From the NCBI RefSeq assembly GCF_008087085.1, contig NZ_VIYJ01000002.1:372001-436000 (forward strand): a stretch of DNA of 64,000 bases, in the 5' to 3' direction. Origin of the DNA: Nocardioides rubriscoriae. GTDB taxonomy: Bacteria > Actinomycetota > Actinomycetes > Propionibacteriales > Nocardioidaceae. A program made the position numbers and the translations under genes. A model generated the notes under the pieces. It did not search any database, was not told the origin of the DNA, and worked only from the letters and a program-made list of their open reading frames with translations. Below are positions 52,442-60,386 of the stretch, piece by piece; position 1 is the stretch's first letter; every line of letters begins with the position of its first letter.

Positions 52442-54082
52442 GTGGCCAAGAACATCGCAGACCTCTTCGAGCACGCCGTCGACGCCGTCCCGGACAACCC
52501 TGCGGTCAAGGTCGGCGACCGCGTCGCGACGTACGCCGACCTCGAGCGCGACGCCAACCGGCTGGCCCACTACCTGACCTCCCAGGGGGTCGGGCCGGGC
52601 GACCACGTCGCGGTCTACGCCAAGAACAGCATCGAGCACGTGGTCGCCGTGCTGGCCGTGGTCAAGATCCGCGCGGTCAACATCAACGTCAACTACCGCT
52701 ACGTCGAGGGCGAGCTCAACTACCTGTTCGACAACGCCGACGTCGTGGCCCTGATCCACGAGCGCACCTACGCGCCGCTGGTCGCCGCCTGCGCGCCGCA
52801 GCACGCCAAGCTCAAGACCTTCGTCGTGGTGCCCGACGTCGTGGAGCCCGACGACGAGTCCGACGTCTCGTCCTACGGCGGCGTGCTGTACGCCGACGCG
52901 CTCGCGGGGCAGAGCGCGGAGCGCGACTTCGGCCCGCGCAGCGCCGACGACGTCCACATCATCTACACCGGCGGCACCACCGGCTTCCCCAAGGGCGTCA
53001 TGTGGCGCCACGAGGACTTCTGGCGCGTGCTGGGTGGTGGCATCGACTTCCACTCCGGAGTGGCGCTCGACGAGATGGACCAGTCCCGGCAGGCCGTCGA
53101 GCCGCGGATGGTCACCTTCCCGATGAGCCCGCTGATGCACGGCGGCGCGCAGGCCGGCCTGCTCATGCACCTGTTCGCCGGCCACCTGACCGTGCTCGAG
53201 CCCAAGTTCGACGCCCAGCGGGTGTGGGAGGTCATCGAGCGCGACAAGGTGCAGCTGATCTTCATGACCGGGGACGCGATGGCGCGGCCGCTGATCGAGG
53301 AGTACGAGCGGGCCCTCGCCACCGACCGCCCCTACGACGCCTCGAGCCTGTTCGTGATCAGCAGCAGCGCCGCCATCTTCAGCGCGTCGGTCAAGCAGCG
53401 CTGGATGGCGGCCTTCCCGAACGGCATCTTCACCGATTCCGTCGGCGCGTCCGAGACCGGCTTCCAGGGCATGGGCATGCAGGACAAGGACAACATCAGC
53501 ACCGACGGCCCCGTCGTCGGGCTCGGCCCCAACAGCGTCGTGCTCGACGACGACAACCGTCCGATGGACCTCGCCACCAGCGTCGGCAGGGTCGGCCGCC
53601 TGGGCCGCGGCGGGTCGGTGCCGATCGGCTACTACAAGGACCCCGAGAAGTCGGCCCAGACCTTCCTCGAGGTCGACGGCGAGCGCTACTCCGTGCCCGG
53701 TGACTTCGCCCGTGTGGAGACCGAGGGCCGGGTGACCCTGCTGGGCCGCGGGTCCAACTGCATCAACACCGGCGGCGAGAAGGTCTACCCCGAGGAGGTC
53801 GAGATGGCCATCAAGGCTCACCCGGCCGTCTACGACTGCCTGGTCGTCGGGCTGCCCGACGACACCTACGGCCAGACCGTCGCCGCCGTCGTCCAGCCCC
53901 GCGAGGGGGCGAGCGTCGAGCTCGAGGAGCTGCGCACCTTCCTGCGCACGTCGTTGTCCGGCTACAAGCTGCCTCGCCAGCTCACCCTGGTGCCCGAGAT
54001 CCCGCGCAACGCGACGGGCAAGGCGCAGTACCCGCGGGCCAAGGAGCTGGCCCTGCAGTCCAAAGAAGGAGCACCTGCCTGA
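52442..54082 (+). CDS. fadD19: Steroid side-chain acyl-CoA ligase FadD19
   Basis: A 546-residue ligase from GTG 52442. The start region VAKNIADLFEHAVDAVPDNP and RAVNINVNYRYVEGELNYLF closely resembles mycobacterial FadD19. IIYTGGTTGFPKGVMWRHED is the ATP loop; the C-terminus has CINTGGEKVYPEEVEMAIKA and NATGKAQYPRAKELA with the catalytic Lys. FadD19 activates C26-oxidised sterol side chains, notably with C24 branches. It is KstR-controlled and its stop overlaps the next ATG (TGATG). Confidence 0.92.
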   Translation: MAKNIADLFEHAVDAVPDNPAVKVGDRVATYADLERDANRLAHYLTSQGVGPGDHVAVYAKNSIEHVVAVLAVVKIRAVNINVNYRYVEGELNYLFDNADVVALIHERTYAPLVAACAPQHAKLKTFVVVPDVVEPDDESDVSSYGGVLYADALAGQSAERDFGPRSADDVHIIYTGGTTGFPKGVMWRHEDFWRVLGGGIDFHSGVALDEMDQSRQAVEPRMVTFPMSPLMHGGAQAGLLMHLFAGHLTVLEPKFDAQRVWEVIERDKVQLIFMTGDAMARPLIEEYERALATDRPYDASSLFVISSSAAIFSASVKQRWMAAFPNGIFTDSVGASETGFQGMGMQDKDNISTDGPVVGLGPNSVVLDDDNRPMDLATSVGRVGRLGRGGSVPIGYYKDPEKSAQTFLEVDGERYSVPGDFARVETEGRVTLLGRGSNCINTGGEKVYPEEVEMAIKAHPAVYDCLVVGLPDDTYGQTVAAVVQPREGASVELEELRTFLRTSLSGYKLPRQLTLVPEIPRNATGKAQYPRAKELALQSKEGAPA

Positions 54083-55185
54083 TGCGTACGCCGATCTGTG
54101 ACGAGTTCGGGATCGAGTACCCGATCCTCGCCTTCACCCCCTCCGAGCACGTCGCCGCGGCCGTGTCGCGCGCCGGCGGCCTCGGGGTGCTGGGGTGCGT
54201 CCGGTTCAACGACACCGAGGAGCTCGAGCGGGTCCTGACCTGGCTCGACGACAACACCGACGGCAAGCCGTACGGCGTCGACATCGTGATGCCGATGAAG
54301 GTCCCGACCGAGGGCACCTCGACGGACCTGTCGGCCTACATCCCCGACGAGCACCGCAGGTTCGTCGACGAGACCCTGCTCAAGCTCGGCGTCCCGCCGC
54401 TGCCCGAGGGCGAGGGGCGCGACGGCGTGCTCGGCTGGCTGCACTCGGTGGCCCGCTCCCACCTCGACGTCGCCCTGCAGCACCGTCCGGTCTTCATCGC
54501 CAACGCGCTGGGCTCACCGCCGGTCGACGTCATCGAGAAGTGCCACGAGCACGGCATCAAGATCGGTGCTCTCGCGGGTGCGGCCAAGCACGCGCTGAGC
54601 CACGTCGCCAACGGCGTCGACATCATCATCGCCCAGGGCTACGAGGCCGGTGGCCACACCGGCGAGGTCGCCTCGATGGTGCTCACCCCCGACGTCGTCG
54701 ACGCCGTGGGCCCCGACGTCCCGGTGCTCGGCGCCGGCGGCATCGGCTCGGGGCGCCAGATCGCCGCCTCGCTGGCGCTGGGCGCGCAGGGCGTCTGGAT
54801 GGGCTCGCTGTGGCTCGGCACCGAGGAGTACCGCCAGATGGGCACCGGCAACAGCGAGGCCTGGGAGACCGCCTTCACCCGCGCCACCTCCAGCGACACC
54901 GTGCGCACCCGCGTCTACACCGGCAAGCCCGCGCGGCTGCTCAAGACCAAGTGGACCGAGGCCTGGGCCGAGGAGGGTGCTCCGTCCCCGCTGCCGATGC
55001 CGCTGCAGAACCTCCTGGTCGCCGACGCCCACAACCGGATCTCGGCGTCCAACGACCCCGACGTCATCTCGATGCCCGTGGGCCAGGTCGTCGGTCGGAT
55101 GAACGAGGTGCGGCCGGTCGCCGAGGTGATGGCCGACCTGGTGCGCGAGTTCGAGGAGACCGTCAGCCGCCTGGAGAAGTACTAG
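54082..55185 (+). CDS. Nitronate monooxygenase-like flavoprotein downstream of fadD19
   Basis: A 367-residue protein from ATG 54082. TIM-barrel FMN family: TPICDEFGIEYPILAFTPSE, HGIKIGALAGAAKHALSHVA, IIIAQGYEAGGHTGEVASMV and PVLGAGGIGSGRQIAASLAL. It shares its fold with IpdC but is clearly distinct. Coupling to fadD19 places it in the KstR regulon and suggests a flavin-dependent step on the sterol side chain or a detoxification role. The exact reaction is unknown. Confidence 0.82.
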   Translation: MRTPICDEFGIEYPILAFTPSEHVAAAVSRAGGLGVLGCVRFNDTEELERVLTWLDDNTDGKPYGVDIVMPMKVPTEGTSTDLSAYIPDEHRRFVDETLLKLGVPPLPEGEGRDGVLGWLHSVARSHLDVALQHRPVFIANALGSPPVDVIEKCHEHGIKIGALAGAAKHALSHVANGVDIIIAQGYEAGGHTGEVASMVLTPDVVDAVGPDVPVLGAGGIGSGRQIAASLALGAQGVWMGSLWLGTEEYRQMGTGNSEAWETAFTRATSSDTVRTRVYTGKPARLLKTKWTEAWAEEGAPSPLPMPLQNLLVADAHNRISASNDPDVISMPVGQVVGRMNEVRPVAEVMADLVREFEETVSRLEKY

Positions 55186-55199
55186 TCGTCCCCGTGCGC

Positions 55200-55241
55200 G
55201 GACCCGGGCCCGCCCCCGAAGGGGTGTGCGAGCCCGGGTCC
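55200..55241 (+). terminator. Strong hairpin after the fadD19 operon
   Basis: GGACCCGGGC (55200-55209) pairs perfectly with GCCCGGGTCC (55232-55241). An inner hairpin CCCC-GAA-GGGG sits in the loop (55214-55224). It lies 15 bases past the stop at 55185 and 31 before the next start. No T-tract follows. Confidence 0.7.
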
Positions 55242-55271
55242 CGTGCGTCTGGGTCTCGGTAGGATCGGGTC

Positions 55272-56267
55272 GTGGTGGTCACGGCGCAGACGGGTCAGGT
55301 GCGGGCTGCGGCCCGCGACCTCGACGTCGCTGCCTGGGTGTCGTGGGGAGTGGTCGCCGCGGTCGCTGCGAGCAGCGTCGTCCTGCGCGTGCTCGACGTC
55401 GACTGGTCGGGCGCGCAGACCGCGCTCGTCGTCGGCGGGCTGCTCGTCGCGCTGCCGCACGGCGCCGTCGACCACCTCGCCCCGCGCTGGCGCGAGTCCC
55501 GGCGCACGGTCCCGCTGGTCCCGTTGATGCTGGGGTACGCCGCCCTGGCGGCCGTGGCGTGGGCGGTCCTGCGCACCTGGCCCCTGTTCGGGCTCGTGGT
55601 GCTGCTGGTGCTCTCGGTGGTGCACTTCGGCTTCGGTGAGGCGACGTTCCACACCCTGCGCAGCGGACCCGCCCCGGGGTCCGCCCTCCGCGCGGCCGGG
55701 CTCGGGGTCGGGCTCGTGGCGGTGCTGCTGCCGATCCTGACGCACGCCCGCGAGGCGGCGCCCTACCTCCACGTTATGGCGCCGGGCTGGGACGGCCGGC
55801 TGGGCCCGGCGTGGGAGGCCGCCCTCGTCGCGGCCGTGCTGGCCGTCGCACTGCTCACCGCGCTCGCGGCCCTGCTGTGCGGGCACCGCGTCGTGGCCGC
55901 CGAGGTCGTCCTGCTGGTCGTCCTGGCCGTGGCGGCACCCCCGGCTGTGGCCGTCGCGACCTACGTCGGCTGGTGGCACGCGGTGCGCCATACGGCCGTG
56001 CTGGTCACCGAGGAGCGCGCCGTCACCGGGTCCCGCGCGCTGCGGTCGCTGGCCGTGCGGGCCGCGGCGCCCACCCTCGCGGCCGCGCTGACCCTCGCCG
56101 GGCTGTGGTGGTGGGCGGGCGGCGACGCGCTGAGCTTCGTGTCGGAGCAGATCTGGCTGCTGGCGGCGCTGACCGTCCCCCACGGGCTCGTCGTCGCCTG
56201 GCTCGACCGGACCCGGGCCTCAGACCTCGTCGGCGTCGCGACGCCGGCCCAGCCAGACCCACACTGA
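55272..56267 (+). CDS. blh: Brp/Blh-type beta-carotene 15,15'-dioxygenase
   Basis: A 331-residue polytopic membrane protein. GTG 55272 is 6 nt after TAGGAT. The four metal-binding His motifs of Blh are clear: VALPHGAVDHLAP, LSVVHFGFGEATFH, VGWWHAVRHTAVL and LTVPHGLVVAWLD. Blh cleaves beta-carotene centrally into two retinals, usually to supply a microbial rhodopsin. No rhodopsin gene is in the window. The 3' end overlaps the convergent crtYd (set 2) by 48 bases. Confidence 0.9.
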   Translation: MVVTAQTGQVRAAARDLDVAAWVSWGVVAAVAASSVVLRVLDVDWSGAQTALVVGGLLVALPHGAVDHLAPRWRESRRTVPLVPLMLGYAALAAVAWAVLRTWPLFGLVVLLVLSVVHFGFGEATFHTLRSGPAPGSALRAAGLGVGLVAVLLPILTHAREAAPYLHVMAPGWDGRLGPAWEAALVAAVLAVALLTALAALLCGHRVVAAEVVLLVVLAVAAPPAVAVATYVGWWHAVRHTAVLVTEERAVTGSRALRSLAVRAAAPTLAAALTLAGLWWWAGGDALSFVSEQIWLLAALTVPHGLVVAWLDRTRASDLVGVATPAQPDPH

Positions 56268-56555
56268 GCAGCTGGTCAGCACCAGCGCGAACCCGAACGC
56301 GAGGTCCTCGACGGGCGCGTAGAAGAGCCGGCCGTTGCCGATGAAGCTCACCTGCGCGTCGCCGAGGATCGCTCCGGGGTCGTAGCGGACGATGCCACGG
56401 CCGGTGAGCCACCCGTTGGTCAGCAGCTGGAAGAACACCACGATGCCGTACGCCGTCCACCACGCCGCCGTGGCGGTCAGCCGGGTCCGGACCAGCATCT
56501 GATCGAGCACGACGGCCAGCAGGACCATCACCACGGCGACCGCGGTGTAGGTCAT
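56220..56555 (-). CDS. crtYd: Lycopene cyclase subunit, CrtYd type (set 2)
   Basis: A 111-residue protein from ATG 56555, overlapping crtYc as ATGA. The core is FFQLLTNGWLTGRGIVRYDP and YAPVEDLAFGFALVLTSCSV. Between these it has about nine extra residues (LGDAQVSFIGNGRLF) compared with the set 1 subunit, which could mark a different substrate preference. With Blh beside it, bicyclic beta-carotene formation is the likely role. Confidence 0.83.
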   Translation of the reverse strand: MTYTAVAVVMVLLAVVLDQMLVRTRLTATAAWWTAYGIVVFFQLLTNGWLTGRGIVRYDPGAILGDAQVSFIGNGRLFYAPVEDLAFGFALVLTSCSVWVWLGRRRDADEV

Positions 56556-56950
56556 CGGGCCACCTCGCGGTCCGGACGCCGGTCCCGGCGCTGGTCATGA
56601 CCGCCGACGTCACGCGGGGCACGACGGGCGTCACGGGCGCGGCGCACCACGCGGACGGACTCGTAGGTGAGCACCGAGACCAGCGGGATGACGACGAAGA
56701 AGGCGACCTCCTCGAGCGGGAGGCCGGCGACGCGCCAGGGCAGGGTCTGTGCCGGGTCGAAGCTCCAGTGCCCCAGGTCGGTCGCACGCACGTCCCACAG
56801 CAGGAACGGCGACCCCGCGAGGAGGATCGTCAGCACCAGGCGGCGTGGCTGCTGGAGCACCTTGACCCGGAAGGCGGGCACCAGCGGGAGCGTGCCGGCC
56901 AGGCAGAAGGCCAGCATCGCGACGTAGGACCAGTGCGGCAGGGAGCTCAT
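56552..56950 (-). CDS. crtYc: Lycopene cyclase subunit, CrtYc type (set 2)
   Basis: A 132-residue protein from ATG 56950. The conserved segment is SPFLLWDVRATDLGHWSFD and VAGLPLEEVAFFVVIPLVSV. The tail is charged (RDVGGHDQRRDRRPDREVAR). It follows crtE in a crtE-crtYc-crtYd operon. Confidence 0.84.
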   Translation of the reverse strand: MSSLPHWSYVAMLAFCLAGTLPLVPAFRVKVLQQPRRLVLTILLAGSPFLLWDVRATDLGHWSFDPAQTLPWRVAGLPLEEVAFFVVIPLVSVLTYESVRVVRRARDARRAPRDVGGHDQRRDRRPDREVAR

Positions 56951-56984
56951 GTCGGCCGCACCGGCTGGCTCGCCGCGTCGGGGC

Positions 56985-58028
56985 TCACACCGCGACCTCG
57001 TGGCTGTCGGCCAGGCCCACGGGGAGCATCGTGACGGCCTCGAGCAGGTCGGCGGAGATGCCGAGCTCCTCGACGACCGCCCGGGCCGCCTCGCGGTGGG
57101 CGGCGGCGAGGTCCTCGACGAAGCGCCGCGAACCCGAGTCGGTGAGCAGCCGCCGGGCCTCGGACAGCTCGTCCTGGGTCAGCTCGCGCCCGACGTACGA
57201 CGCGATGTGCACCCACTCGGGGGTGGAGCGCGCGTGGGCGAGCAGGGGGGTCTGCTTGCCGGCCCGCAGGTCACTCGTGGCGCTCTTGCCGGTGCGGACC
57301 GGGTCGCCGAACACGCCGAGGAGGTCGTCGACCAGCTGGAAGGCGACGCCCAGCATCCGGCCTGCCTCACCCAGGCGCTCGACGGTGGTGTCGTCGGCGC
57401 CCGCGAGCACGGCTCCGGCCTGCAGCGGCAGGGCGAAGGAGTAGGCGCTGGTCTTCTGCTCCTCCATCGCCAGGCTCTCGGCCAGCGACGCGGCCCCGCT
57501 GCGCAGCGAGAGCCGCACGTCGGCGAGCTCGCCCGCCGCGGTGGTGTGCAGGGCGGCGTCGAAGAGGTCGAGGAGCCGGTGGGTCACCGCGGGGGAGGCC
57601 CCGCAGGTGGCGACGGCGCGGATCGCCGCGGCGAGCGCCAGATCGCCGGCCAGGATACCGGCGGTGCGGCCCAGGTGGAGGGCTTGGTCGAGCGTCGCCC
57701 CGCCGGCGAGCGCCCCGGCGCAGACGGTGCCGTTGACGTTGGGCCGCCCGCGGCGCACGTCGTCGCCGTCGATGACGTCGTCGTGGACGACCAGCGCCGT
57801 GTGGAGGAGCTCGACGGCCGCCCCGGTGACAGCAGCCGCCGACCCTGCGCCGCCGCCCAGGGCGTCGTGGGTGGCGACGACCAGTGCGGGACGGAAGCGC
57901 TTGCCGCCCTCGGTCGCCGAGATGAGGGCGTCCCACAGGCGGGCGTGGTCGGGGTCGGTGGCCCGCGCGCGCGCCCGGCCCTGCGCCAGCAGCCTCTGCA
58001 GGGCCTGGTCGGTGGTGGGTGAGCTCAC
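56985..58028 (-). CDS. crtE: Geranylgeranyl diphosphate synthase CrtE
   Basis: A 347-residue protein from GTG 58028, preceded by TTGGAG. The trans-prenyltransferase Asp-rich motifs are VVHDDVIDGDDVRRG (first, near residue 83) and FQLVDDLLGVFGD (second). A Lys-Arg pair is in EGGKRFRPALVVA. It supplies GGPP for CrtB at 48285. It heads the crtE-crtYc-crtYd operon. Confidence 0.88.
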   Translation of the reverse strand: MSSPTTDQALQRLLAQGRARARATDPDHARLWDALISATEGGKRFRPALVVATHDALGGGAGSAAAVTGAAVELLHTALVVHDDVIDGDDVRRGRPNVNGTVCAGALAGGATLDQALHLGRTAGILAGDLALAAAIRAVATCGASPAVTHRLLDLFDAALHTTAAGELADVRLSLRSGAASLAESLAMEEQKTSAYSFALPLQAGAVLAGADDTTVERLGEAGRMLGVAFQLVDDLLGVFGDPVRTGKSATSDLRAGKQTPLLAHARSTPEWVHIASYVGRELTQDELSEARRLLTDSGSRRFVEDLAAAHREAARAVVEELGISADLLEAVTMLPVGLADSHEVAV

Positions 58029-58061
58029 TGGTACTCCAACCTGAAGGCAGGCGCGGCATCA

Positions 58062-58083
58062 AAGTTGTGCAAGTTGGACCTTA
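58062..58083 (-). promoter_or_regulatory. crtE promoter with direct repeat at the start site
   Basis: On the complement, TAAGGT (58078-58083) is a TANNNT -10. Just downstream are two copies of CAACTT separated by 3 nt (58062-58076), covering the expected start site. It is an AT-richer island in GC-rich DNA and a candidate regulator site. Confidence 0.5.
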
Positions 58084-58152
58084 CCGCAGCGTGCCCTGCA
58101 CCAGGGGGCCCCGAGCACACCCCGAGGGGGAGGGGCCCGCACCCGCTGCGGG

Positions 58153-58971
58153 TCAGCCCGAGCGCGGTCCGAGGAAGACCCGCAGCGCGGAGACGAACGC
58201 CGCCGGCTGCTCGGAGTGGACCCAGTGCCCGGCGTCTTTGATGGTCACCAGGGTGGTGCGGGGGAAGTAGCGGCGCATGGTCGCGGCGTGCTCGGGCCGG
58301 ACGTACGGCGACCGCGCGCCCGCCAGCCACAGCACCGGGTGGTCGAAGGTCGCCTCGCCCAGCGCGGCGTCGGGGAACGCGGCGATCGTCGGCAGGTCGC
58401 GGCGCAGCAGCGCGAGGTGGGCCTGCCAGCGCCAGCCGGCGTCGGCCGCCGGGTCGGAGCGGAGGTTCTGCAGCAGGAACCCGCGCACGCGCTCGTCGGG
58501 GATCGGGCCGGCCAGCAGGCGGTCGGCGTCGTCGCGGCGGTGCACCTGCGTCAGGTCGAGGCCGGCCAGGCTGTCGAGCAGGTGGCCGAACTCGCTCTCA
58601 CCGTCGCTGAGCACGGGGGAGATGTCGACGACGACCAGACGGCGCACGAGGTCGGGGTGGCGCAGCGCGAGCACCATCGCCACCTTGCCCCCCATCGAGT
58701 GGCCGACCAGGTGCACCGGCCCGCCGGACCGCGGGTCGGCGTACCCCGCCCGCAGGGCCTCGGCGACGGCGTCGGCCATCGCGAGGTAGTCGACGCGCTC
58801 GGTCCACCCGGAGCGGCCGTGGTCGGGCAGGTCGACGAGCAGCGAGCGCAGGTCGGGCTCGAGGGCCTTGGCGACCTGCGTGAAGTTGCGGCCCTGGCCG
58901 AACAGGCCGTGGAGGAAGACCACGCGCTCCCCGGTGGTGCCGACCTCGGTGGTGTGCAGCGCGACGGTCAC
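58153..58971 (-). CDS. Alpha/beta hydrolase
   Basis: A 272-residue protein starting at GTG 58971, 7 nt after TAGCCT on the complement. VVFLHGLFGQGRNFTQVAKA is the oxyanion region, LVGHSMGGKVAMVLA the nucleophile elbow and IKDAGHWVHSEQPAAF carries the His. It resembles YbfF/ABHD11-type esterases in length and motif spacing. The natural substrate is unknown. It is divergent from the SDR at 59006. Confidence 0.8.
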   Translation of the reverse strand: MTVALHTTEVGTTGERVVFLHGLFGQGRNFTQVAKALEPDLRSLLVDLPDHGRSGWTERVDYLAMADAVAEALRAGYADPRSGGPVHLVGHSMGGKVAMVLALRHPDLVRRLVVVDISPVLSDGESEFGHLLDSLAGLDLTQVHRRDDADRLLAGPIPDERVRGFLLQNLRSDPAADAGWRWQAHLALLRRDLPTIAAFPDAALGEATFDHPVLWLAGARSPYVRPEHAATMRRYFPRTTLVTIKDAGHWVHSEQPAAFVSALRVFLGPRSG

Positions 58972-59005
58972 GCTGACCAGGCTAGGAGATCGCTACGGTG
59001 GGCCC

Positions 59006-59671
59006 ATGACTGGCAGCGCGATCATCACCGGGGCCGGACCCGGCGTCAGTGGCTCGTTCGCCCGGCTGCTCGCCGCCGAGGGGCGTCCCGTCGGGCTGCT
59101 GGGCGTCGACCGTGCGCAGGTCCAGGCGCTCGCCGACGAGCTGCGCGCCGGTGGCGCGACCGTCGCCACGGCGTACGCCGACCTCACCGACGTCGACGCG
59201 GCCACCGCCGCGGTGCAGGAGCTCGCGAGCGGCCTGGGTGGCGTGGTCGACCTGCTCCACTTCAACCCCAGCGCCTTCCGCGAGAAGGACCCGCTGGAGC
59301 TGAGCGTCGCCGAGCTGCTCGACGACATAGCGCTCGGGGTCGGGGCGCTGCTCACCGTCGTGCAGGCGGCGCGGCCGTTCCTGCGCGAGGGCAGCCGGGT
59401 CACCGTGACCGGCAGCATGGCCGCCGACCAGCCCTGGAACCGGGCCGCGTCGCTCGGCGTGCAGAAGGCCGGGGTGCGCAACCTCGTGCACAGCCTCGAC
59501 GCGACCCTGAAGGGCGACGGCATCCGGGCGGTCTCGGTCACGGTGCGCGGCAGCCTGTCGCGCGAGGGCGCCTTCACCCCCGACCGGGTCGCGCAGGCCC
59601 TGAGGACGGCGCTCGACCAGCCGGCCGACACCTGGCGCACCGAGATCCCCTACGACGGCACGCTCGCGTGA
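59006..59671 (+). CDS. SDR-fold protein lacking the catalytic Tyr
   Basis: A 221-residue protein from ATG 59006, 6 nt after TACGGT. The N-terminal nucleotide loop is IITGAGPGVSGSFARLLAAE. Where a classical SDR has Tyr-x3-Lys it reads SLGVQKAGVRNLVHSLD, i.e. Leu in place of Tyr with Lys kept. NNAG is also replaced (HFNPSAF). Dehydrogenase activity is therefore doubtful; NAD(P)-binding regulatory or atypical catalytic function is possible. It overlaps the next gene as GTGA. Confidence 0.75.
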   Translation: MTGSAIITGAGPGVSGSFARLLAAEGRPVGLLGVDRAQVQALADELRAGGATVATAYADLTDVDAATAAVQELASGLGGVVDLLHFNPSAFREKDPLELSVAELLDDIALGVGALLTVVQAARPFLREGSRVTVTGSMAADQPWNRAASLGVQKAGVRNLVHSLDATLKGDGIRAVSVTVRGSLSREGAFTPDRVAQALRTALDQPADTWRTEIPYDGTLA

Positions 59672-60231
59672 CCACCTGGCCGGTGGCCAGCGAGCGCCTC
59701 GCCCTGCGCCCGGCGACCCCGGACGACGCCCACGACCTGTGGCGGATCCGCAGCACCCCGGGCGTCTCCGACTGGCTCACCCGGGTCCCCGGGTCCGAGG
59801 CGGAGGAGACCGCACGTCTCGCGGAGCCCGACCGGCTCGCGCGCACGGTCGTGCTCGAGCGCGACGGCCGGGCCGTGGGCGATCTGATGCTCCTGGTGCA
59901 CGACGCCTACGCCCAGGCCGAGGTGGCCGACCTGGCCGTCGACCGCCAGGCCGAGATCGGCTGGGTGCTCGACCCGGCCCACCGCGGCGAGGGCCTGGCC
60001 ACCGAGGCGGTCCGCGCGCTGCTCGGTGTCTGCTTCGACGGCCTCGGGCTGCACCGCGTCACGGCCGGGTGCATGGCGGCCAACACCGCGTCGTGGCGGC
60101 TGATGGAGCGCGTCGGCATGCGCCGCGAGGCCCACACCGTGCGCTCCGGCCTGCACCGCGACGGCACCTGGCAGGACGGCTACACCTACGCCCTGCTCGC
60201 CGACGAGTGGCGCGCGTCGCGATCGTTGTAG
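59668..60231 (+). CDS. GNAT-family N-acetyltransferase
   Basis: A 187-residue protein from GTG 59668. RimJ/RimL-type layout: ERLALRPATPDDAHDLWRIR, IGWVLDPAHRGEGLATEAVR (acetyl-CoA loop) and MAANTASWRLMERVGMRREA. It probably acetylates a protein N-terminus or a small amine. It is coupled to the SDR-fold gene by a 4-base overlap. Confidence 0.85.
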   Translation: MTTWPVASERLALRPATPDDAHDLWRIRSTPGVSDWLTRVPGSEAEETARLAEPDRLARTVVLERDGRAVGDLMLLVHDAYAQAEVADLAVDRQAEIGWVLDPAHRGEGLATEAVRALLGVCFDGLGLHRVTAGCMAANTASWRLMERVGMRREAHTVRSGLHRDGTWQDGYTYALLADEWRASRSL

Positions 60232-60283
60232 GACTCACCCGACCGCAGCGGCAGCGCGAGGTGACCCGTGCCTGCGGCCGGAA

Positions 60284-60319
60284 GGTCTCGTGACGGTTGC
60301 CAGGGCAACCTCCTCGACC
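60284..60319. repeat. 36-bp palindromic repeat, copy A
   Basis: It contains GGTTGCC-AG-GGCAACC flanked by ggtctcg and cctcgacc. A near-identical copy is at 61484-61519. The pair brackets the fadE27 gene. Confidence 0.75.
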
Positions 60320-60340
60320 GACGTGGGGTGACGTCGGTCG
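60315..60340. terminator. Hairpin between the convergent GNAT gene and fadE27
   Basis: CGACCGACG (60315-60323) pairs with CGTCGGTCG (60332-60340) around an 8-nt loop. It lies between two gene ends (60231 and 60387) and overlaps the 3' edge of repeat copy A. No T-tract. Confidence 0.5.
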
Positions 60341-60386
60341 GGGAACTCCCGGCTGGGCGAGAACCTCCGCGACCGACCTGTGATGC

